64,000 bases of DNA from Chlorocebus sabaeus (taxonomy: Eukaryota > Chordata > Mammalia > Primates > Cercopithecidae), in the NCBI RefSeq assembly GCF_047675955.1, contig NC_132926.1, forward strand, positions 12,033,326 through 12,097,325, written 5' to 3'. Positions 57,301 through 64,000 of the stretch are shown here, piece after piece (position 1 is the first letter of the stretch; the number at the start of each line of letters is the position of its first letter). The position numbers were made by a program, and so were the translations under genes. The notes under the pieces were generated by a model. The model had not been told where the DNA came from. It made no database searches and saw only the letters and a list, made by a program, of their open reading frames with translations.

Positions 57301-58670
57301 GCCATACCCATCTCTCTTATGCCATAGGTAAAAAATTTAACATTAGGTTTTTCATTTCACAGATAAACTGAGGATGCCAGGAGCTCAGTGGCAATATGAG
57401 AAGAAGGCAGGATGTTATCTAAAATTAAGAACAGTGTAGCCTGAGCAGGGAGGGAGGGAGCTTTGGAGCTCCCTAAGCTCCAGGAACTGAAAAACCACAG
57501 TCTGCCTCATCTTTCTCCCTGCTCGTGGAACTGAACTAGCCTCCAAAGCCAAACGGGTTGTTCTGCTGACTTAGCTTTGTGTGGCAAATGCATTTGAAGC
57601 TTCTGTAGCTTTCCAGAAAAATAGTGCATTTCCTAAGGAGTAAGCACCATAGCTTGAGTCATGTTATCAGTTTTGGGGTCCATCTACCCCATAAACCACA
57701 CATGACTCCACTTTGCTGAAAGACGAAAGATGGTGTAGTGATGCGGTAATCTTAGCAGGAAACAGCCAGATAGGATCTAAATGGGGTAAGGGTGTTGATT
57801 TGAGGTTCAGGAGAAGCCTCGTGCCATTTTCTCAACCTCACCATATAAAGCATGGTTGAGGGTCAAGGATAAAAGCTGCTTCTGCCCAGTGCACATTCCC
57901 AGGGATCTCCTGGTACAGTCCACAGTACCAATGATCAAAGCGGTAACAGCAGGGTCTTTGCACCACCGAGGCCAGCTGAGGGTTCATAAGCTAAGCAGGT
58001 GTTCAGCTTTCCTACCCCTGGAGAAATGCTGCATTTTCACTAAAGAACATTTCCTCTTGCAGAGAGGAGAGCTCTGCCCCCTGCCGGGATAATCACAATA
58101 AAGTCTCAGTTGAGAAAAGGGCCAAGGAGCAGTGTCTCAGGTGTCTCGGGTTTGCAGGTTATCGAGCTCACTTGTGAGCTCCAATCCTTGTGAGTGGAAG
58201 CATCTTTCTGAGTCGTGGCACCCTCTGCTTTCCACTATACATTTGTGGTTCTGGGCTTGGGGAAGCCAGGGACCAGGACTATGGACTGAGTGCTTCCCAC
58301 ACCCATCACCCCAGGACACACGCTGGAAGATGTTCTCTTTTCTAATAAACGGTCTACTAAGAATATCCATTTGTCATGTTCCCTTTTCTCCTAAAAGTCA
58401 GGCGTGGGTGTCTGCCTAATGTCTGGGTCCAGTACAGTGTCTTCTGTGTACTGAATGACAGTCGGAGTTTCTCTTCTTCCTGTGGTTTTGTGGGCAGTGC
58501 TGTTTTGTGCCGGCCTGCTGTCTGGGGTTGATGAGCGCTCACCCACCCACCCTGAGACTCAGTGATGGACAGATGCACCCTGCTTCCTGAGATAGGTGTT
58601 GGGACCCATGGGTGTTGAACAGACCCCTCTGGTCATGAAAATGGCCCTGTGGCAGCCTGTCAGTGACCTA
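57301..58670. other. Intergenic block, nothing recognised
   Basis: No exon evident. AATAAA-like hexamers occur at 58098 and 58342, possibly remnants of an LTR I cannot identify. Confidence 0.35.
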
Positions 58671-59509
58671 TGTAAACCAAACATAAAATTCTAAGTCCCC
58701 CAGCCATCTGAATGGACCCCTCCTCTCAGGCAAGGGCATTCCAAAGTTAACCTGAAAAACTAGTGCAAACCATGGTGGGAAGGGAGGGTCAAATGCAGCT
58801 CGTTATTTCCTGCTCCCTTTTGGAGCTCAGGCACAACTGACCAGCATTAACATTAAAACAGACCTTAGGATTGACAAAGCCAACTCTTTGTAGCAACAAG
58901 ACACCGAATTCCAGCCTGGCTGTAGTACAGCATCACATGACAGAGAGCAGGCCCTGAAAAAAAAAAACAAAGCATTTGCCCCAAATTGTGTTTATTTGCT
59001 GTATCTCAAAATAGTCTTGCAAAGCTGTCTCTTGTGGGAAAAATCTATCTTTCAAAGATAATCCCCTTCCTTTTCCTGATCCAGGATAGAATTAAGAAAC
59101 ATTTACAACCTATCCTCTCTGAAGCCTGCTACCTGGGGCTTCCTCTGCGTAATGGGGAACCCTGGTCTCCACAACCCCTTATCTTAACCCAGACATTCTC
59201 TTTTATTGATTCTAGGTCTTTAGATGATAATGTAACTTTTTCAACCAATTGCCAATCAGAAAATCTTTGAATGTATCTATGACTTGAAGCCCCTGCTTTG
59301 AGTTGTCCTGCTTTTCCAGTCCAAACCAATGTACATCTTCTATGTATTGATTTATTTCTTATATCTCCCTAATATATATAAAACAAAACTGTAGCCTGAC
59401 TACCTCGGGCAAGATCTCCCGAGGGCTGTGTCACAGGCTGTTGGTCACTCATATTTGGCTCAGAATGAATCTCCAAGTATTTTATGGAGTTTGGCTGTTT
59501 TTGTTGACA
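58671..59509 (+). mobile_element. Endogenous retroviral LTR, copy 2
   Basis: Starts TGTAAACCAAACATAAAATTC and ends near 'tttttgttgaca' (TG...CA). It is the same LTR family as 47259-48150, in the same orientation. A TATA-like 'atatataaaac' lies at about 59375. No ERV coding sequence is visible on either side. Confidence 0.82.
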
Positions 59510-60520
59510 CCTGGGACAGGAACTCCTGGCAGAGCAGACCCCGGGAGGCAGCACACACAACTGTGGCTGTGCCTGCTTTCAAAACCCCATGGCTCATCCT
59601 CTGTCCCCTCCTCTCTGTCTCTCTGTGACTTGAAGAAGAAGGATGAAAGGCGGCCTGCAGGTGGACCACAAAAGCGGGAAGCATCGTTCCCATCCGAGAA
59701 AGGAAAGAGAACAGAAGACGCCTGATCAGAGCCTTCCTGAGGACTCATCTGCCCTATCCCCAGAGAGCTGAGAACCACCCCCAAGGATTTGGTGGGTCCC
59801 CTTTCCAATAGGCCCCTCCACCTCCCACAACACTATACTCTTTGGTGAAAGAGCCCTGCCCATTCTTTGCTTAGTCTGAGCTGATAGGAGGGAAAAGGAG
59901 AGCACTGTATGAGTCACAGGTCTCGTTACCTCCCCTCATAGCCCAAGGTAAGGGGAGATGGCAGAGGGGAGTAGCAGGCAGGGCTGGGGATGTGCCATGG
60001 GGTTCCCCTGGCTTCTCTCCCCAGAGGCTGAACCTCCTGGGGGAACATTTGAAAGCCTCAGAGACCAGCTATGGTGCCAATTATTAATTGCCTCGGTTTC
60101 CCTTCCTATCCCCCACCTTTGCACAAGTGTGAGTACTCACCCTCCACCAACTATGTGACCTTGGGAAGAACCCTCTGAAAGACCTCACACCATTCATGTC
60201 ATTCTCCCTTCCCCACCTCCCCACACCATCCACACACCACATGCATCAAGCCCCACAGACTTCAGTCCTCAGCATCCTCGCCCCTCGAGAGGGCTGAGAA
60301 AAGGAACCATGCTCCTTACGAGCCACCATACAGACGTGGGAATTCCCCTGAAGGTCAGAACCACAGCTCCTTCTCAGCAACTCCTTCTCGCCCCAACAGT
60401 GGGAGGTCTCATTGTCCCAAACAAAACGGAATTGCCTGTGACTCATACCCAGCCCTGCCTATTGAGAAATCTACTTCCGGGGTTGGGGGTGTAGGGTGGT
60501 GCGGAACTGGAGCCAGGGAG

Positions 60521-60559
<39 letters not shown>

Positions 60560-61225
60560 CCTCAGCTTCCTGGCTACTGAACCTTCTCAAGACCAGAGCT
60601 CCCTGGCTTTTCAGAAAACCAACTCCCAGATCATCCAGATCATCTATCCTCCGTACTAGGTAGTCTAGTGTGGCCCAAAGCCTGTTTGGACTTTTTTTTA
60701 TAGGAGAAGAAAAAAAGAACTAAGTGAAAACAGAAAAAAAATTCAGCCACGTGAAGCTGAATTATTAGAGCTGTCCCATGTGAGTCAGGAAAGAGAAGGG
60801 TGCTTCCTAAAACATGTTAGACGAGGCACTCTGCGGCTTAGTCTCATCCTCCACTCCCCGAAGTCTCGCTCATCATCTTTGCTGCTAACGTTTTGAGAGG
60901 GGCCCAGTGTGCCTTCTGCAAAGCTTGTGCCACTTGCTTCGAGATGTGGCTGTCTCTGGAGGGTTCTCACGAGTGCCACGCTAGATCCCGAGGGCACAGA
61001 ACTGAAGCTGTTTCAGTTTTTGGTTTGCATGTTGTTGTTGTTACTGTTGCAAAAGGGAAATATCAACTTGGATATTAACAAAATGGAGAACTGAGACCCA
61101 CTCTGTGATTTTTGCCATTTTCTCATTTTGGTAGAACATGAGCAAAGAACAAAGGTGCTTTCTAATGGTATAACCTAACTTTTAAGGCAACAGCATCATT
61201 ATTTGTTTAAAGCAAGAAAAGAAGA
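59510..61225. other. Intergenic block with a GT microsatellite
   Basis: Unique sequence except for (GT)18 at 60523-60558. Overlapping open frames at 59428-59808 look accidental. Confidence 0.45.
60523..60558. repeat. (GT)18 microsatellite
   Basis: Uninterrupted GT dinucleotide run of 36 bases. Likely polymorphic. Confidence 0.97.
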
Positions 61226-61229
61226 GGAA

Positions 61230-61430
61230 ATAAAGTTTGTCAAAACCTATTACATGTCAGACATTTTACTGAACTGCCTTAGTCAATCTTTCTCCCCTAA
61301 GCCCAATGACATAGGTACTTGTGTCCCCATTTCATGATGGGGAAATGGGGGCTGAGAAAGGTGCAGTGACTTGGTTAAGGTCATATGTATAGAGACAAAT
61401 GCTAGAGAAAGGATTCAAAATCAGGTCTGA
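61230..61430 (+). repeat. MIR SINE
   Basis: 'ctattacatgtcagacattt', 'gcccaatgacataggtactt', 'gtgcagtgacttggttaagg' follow MIR. Confidence 0.8.
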
Positions 61431-61892
61431 CTGTTGCTGAGTTTCTTATATTTTCCAAGTTCTTACACTTTCCCCAACTTCCTTGCCTTCATCTCTGTCC
61501 TCTCCTCTGCTTCCTCTGTTCTTTTCTGTCCCTCAAACACACAAAGTTCATTCCCACATCAGGACTTTCTGTCTCTTTGTTTGGCTGCTTCCTTTCTTAT
61601 CATTTGGGACTCATCACAGAGGCCAACTTCTTGTAAGGTGACCTGACAATTCCTTCTAAAGTAGTGCCCTCTGGGATATTGCTCCGTTAATTTACTTTAC
61701 AGTACTTCTCACTCACGTACTTTGTTTATTTGTTTATTTCCATAGTCTGTGACCCCCTCCCCACCCCTCACTGGCCCCACAACAGACACTAGAGCGTAGG
61801 GCTAGTGAGAGCAGAGGCCTCATCTTTCTTGTTCTTTTCTATATTCAGAGTCTGGAGAAATGGCTGGGACATTGAGGACATTCAGAAATATT

Positions 61893-62260
61893 TGTTGGAT
61901 GGATAGGTGGGTGGGTAGATGGATAGATAAGCAGGTGGGTGGGTGGATAGATGGATGAGTGAGTGCATAGATGGACAGGTGGATAGGTAGATGGATGAGT
62001 AGATGGATGGATGTACGGATGGGTGGGTAAATGAATAAATTGGTGGATGGATGGATAGGTGGGTGGGTAGATGGATGAGTAGATGGTTGAATGGACAAGT
62101 GGGTAGGTAGATGGATGAATGAGTAGATGGATGGATGGATGGGTGAGTAGGTAGATGGATTAGTGAGTAGATAGATGAATGGATGGAGGGGTAGATGGAT
62201 GGATGGATGGGTGTAGATGAATGAGTTGGTGAATGTACATATGTTTGAATGGATGGTGTC
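61893..62260. repeat. (GGAT)n/(GGTA)n tetranucleotide array
   Basis: About 370 bases of imperfect GGAT, GATA, GGTG and GAGT 4-mers. On the minus strand it keeps an open frame (61820-62362) rich in IHPS-type repeats, an artefact of the 4-base period. Confidence 0.95.
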
Positions 62261-63495
62261 TACTATATACCAGGGTCCAGTGAGGATGTAGAGATGAATA
62301 AAATGATGTCTCTTTGATCCAAGTGTTTGCTTTGAAATGAGGGAGACCTTCTCAATTGTCAAGTAGGTGCATCAAAGTATATTAGGTGTTCTGAGAGAAT
62401 ATCAGATCTCAAAAGCACATTTGGGATAGAAATGAGGAAGGGATACATTTTTGCTGGTGCAGGGTGATCAGAAAATGCTCTGTATGGGAGATAACACTGT
62501 ATCTGATTGATGAAGGATAAAAGGTTATTATTCAAGTAATCAATGAATTTAAAAGCTTCCCTGCAGGCTAGGAAAAGGGAAAGAAGCTGAACACAATCTT
62601 AGAGTCTAAAAACTGCAAGCTATTTGGTGTGATGGGACAAGAGGTGTGAAAGATGTGGTCTTGCTTGCTACTGCATATTCAGTGTTTAGCATTCAATTAC
62701 CCTACCATTGGCACTTGATAATAGTACTCAAGAATAGGTCCTCAATAATTATTTGTTGAAGAAAGGAACAAAAGGAGAGCACAGAGAAAAGTAAAGTGGG
62801 CACGATTGACCTGTGCTGGGTACTGCTGGGCTAAGGAATGTAGACGCTAGTCAGAGGACAATGGACCATCACAGAAGGATTGATGAGATGCCTGTTTCTG
62901 ATGGTCACCCTGCTAAGCACAGGAACTGTATTGGGGAAAGTCCAGGAAGAGGCAGGAATAGACAGAATGGTCTATAGTGATGGTCCGAGTGTGGGATGTT
63001 GAAGACCTGAGCTATATCAGGCTAGTGTACATGAAGAGGTAAAGAGGGATTCTAGAGACTTGAGAAAGGTAGAACTAGAGTACCATCCATGGTTCCATAT
63101 GGATGAAGAAGGGAAGAGGGAGAAAATATAAAGAGAAGAATTTTCCATGCCCCTGCTGGAATGACTAGATGCTAGCCACTGGAATACAAAATGTATGGGG
63201 TGGGGTTCACCATGAAGTTAATGAAGGTTATGTGTGAGAATCCCTCCCTTTCATGTCCACTATCAAGGTCCTAAACCTACTCTTGTTTCCATTGTTTTCT
63301 TTTTGTTTATTTTTTCCTAAAGAGCCCCTTCCTGCCCAATTATAGAAGCCTCAGGCTCCACCAAGCCTGGATCCTCCCCTGGAAACACAAGGAGAGCAGT
63401 TTGGGGGAAAGGATTGTGAAGTCCATTTGGGGCATGGTAGGTTAGAGGTGGATGAAAAACCTTAAGGTGGAGATGTTCTGCAAAGAGCACAGTGC
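62261..63495. other. Intergenic block with an L2-like start
   Basis: 62265-62370 ('tactatataccagggtccag') looks like L2. The rest is unclassified. Confidence 0.4.
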
Positions 63496-63690
63496 AGGAC
63501 AGGGTTTGAATCCTGGCTTCATGCTGTGTGGACTTAAGCAAGTCATTTGAGCTCTCTGTGCTCAGTAAAATGGGATGTTAATGATCGTACACCCTGATAG
63601 GGTTGTAAAGATTAGACAAGACAATGTAGGTCAAATGCTTAGAACAGTGCCGAGCACATACTAAGTCTTGAAAACAAGTTGCGTGTTGGC
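63496..63690 (+). repeat. MIR SINE
   Basis: 'gggtttgaatcctggcttca', 'gtgtggacttaagcaagtca', 'ctcagtaaaatgggatgtta', 'cagtgccgagcacatactaa' follow MIR. Confidence 0.88.
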
Positions 63691-64000
63691 TTTTGGTATT
63701 CTGTGGGACCGTGTATATCTGAGAATCACTGGAGTTGAGGGTGGCCTTGGGAGGAGTTGGATTGTGTAGAAAGAGTGTGTTAGGGTTTAATATGAGGAAG
63801 ACCAAGGACAGAGCTCTGATATTTATCAGGGTGAACAGAGGAAGAGGAACCAGCAAAAGAGGCAGACAAGGACTAGCCAAAGGGGTCCTGGAAGCCAGGG
63901 GAGGGGAGAATGCCAAGCAGACACTCAGTCATGGGGGTCACCTGCTGCTAAAAGTCTAGCAAGAAGGTGACCACAAGAGGCTGCTGGGTTTTGGGGACAT

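Noticed and set aside
48151..58670. Possible proviral interior between the two related LTRs
   Set aside because: No gag/pol/env-like frame is seen. The interval holds a TA-flanked DNA transposon, Alu, Alu-type tails and MIRs in ordinary order.
61820..62362. 180-codon minus-strand frame rich in His/Pro/Ile/Ser
   Set aside because: Artefact of a 4-base tandem repeat, which keeps a frame open by cycling a few codons.

Overview
This is a piece of a primate nuclear genome, most likely from an Old World monkey. It is dense in Alu, L1, L2, MIR, MaLR and DNA-transposon fossils. The Old World monkey call rests on an AluY copy at 8577-8873 with the right-arm variant ATCCGGCCACTGCACTCC, which I associate with the cercopithecid AluYRa lineage. 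It is supported by a KCNMB1 protein that is close to the human one but carries several substitutions. By synteny the window matches human 5q35.1 in reverse orientation.

Only two protein-coding loci can be supported. (1) KCNMB1, the beta-1 auxiliary subunit of the large-conductance Ca2+-activated K+ (BK) channel, is on the + strand. Its coding exons at 5821-5954, 7428-7599 and 12627-12896 join in frame to a complete 191-residue protein. A probable poly(A) signal lies at 13410. The non-coding first exon and smooth-muscle promoter lie somewhere between about 2.2 and 3.2 kb. A perfect CArG box is at 2452-2461, but it overlaps a perfect splice-donor consensus. (2) KCNIP1 (KChIP1, a Kv4 channel auxiliary subunit) is on the - strand. 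Only one alternative first coding exon is present (37954 down to 37867), encoding an N-terminus that starts MSGCSKRCKLGF and is followed by a consensus donor. All sequence from 37866 to position 1 is therefore intron 1 of that KCNIP1 isoform, and KCNMB1 sits inside it on the opposite strand.

Layout: 1-5.8 kb, KCNMB1 upstream region and intron 1; 5.8-13.4 kb, KCNMB1 body, with a polypyrimidine tract and an unusual nested Alu cluster in intron 3; 13.4-37.8 kb, KCNIP1 intron with a twin-primed L1, a hAT fossil, an ERV LTR, a 56-bp triplication in an L1 tail, MaLR LTRs and Alus; 37.9-38.3 kb, KCNIP1 first exon; 38.3-64 kb, intergenic sequence upstream of KCNIP1 (toward LCP2 in human). The intergenic part holds a young truncated L1, an L2, an MLT1, two related ERV LTRs, a Tigger-like transposon, an unclassified 170-bp repeat pair and a GGAT microsatellite array.

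I see no bacterial, phage or CRISPR-like system. The most interesting items are the antisense-nested pair of K+-channel auxiliary-subunit genes, an overlapping upstream ORF in KCNMB1, a 101-codon open extension upstream of the KCNIP1 start, the 56-bp triplication, and two local duplications (35.5/36.3 kb and 48.4/51.5 kb) that I could not assign to a repeat family.
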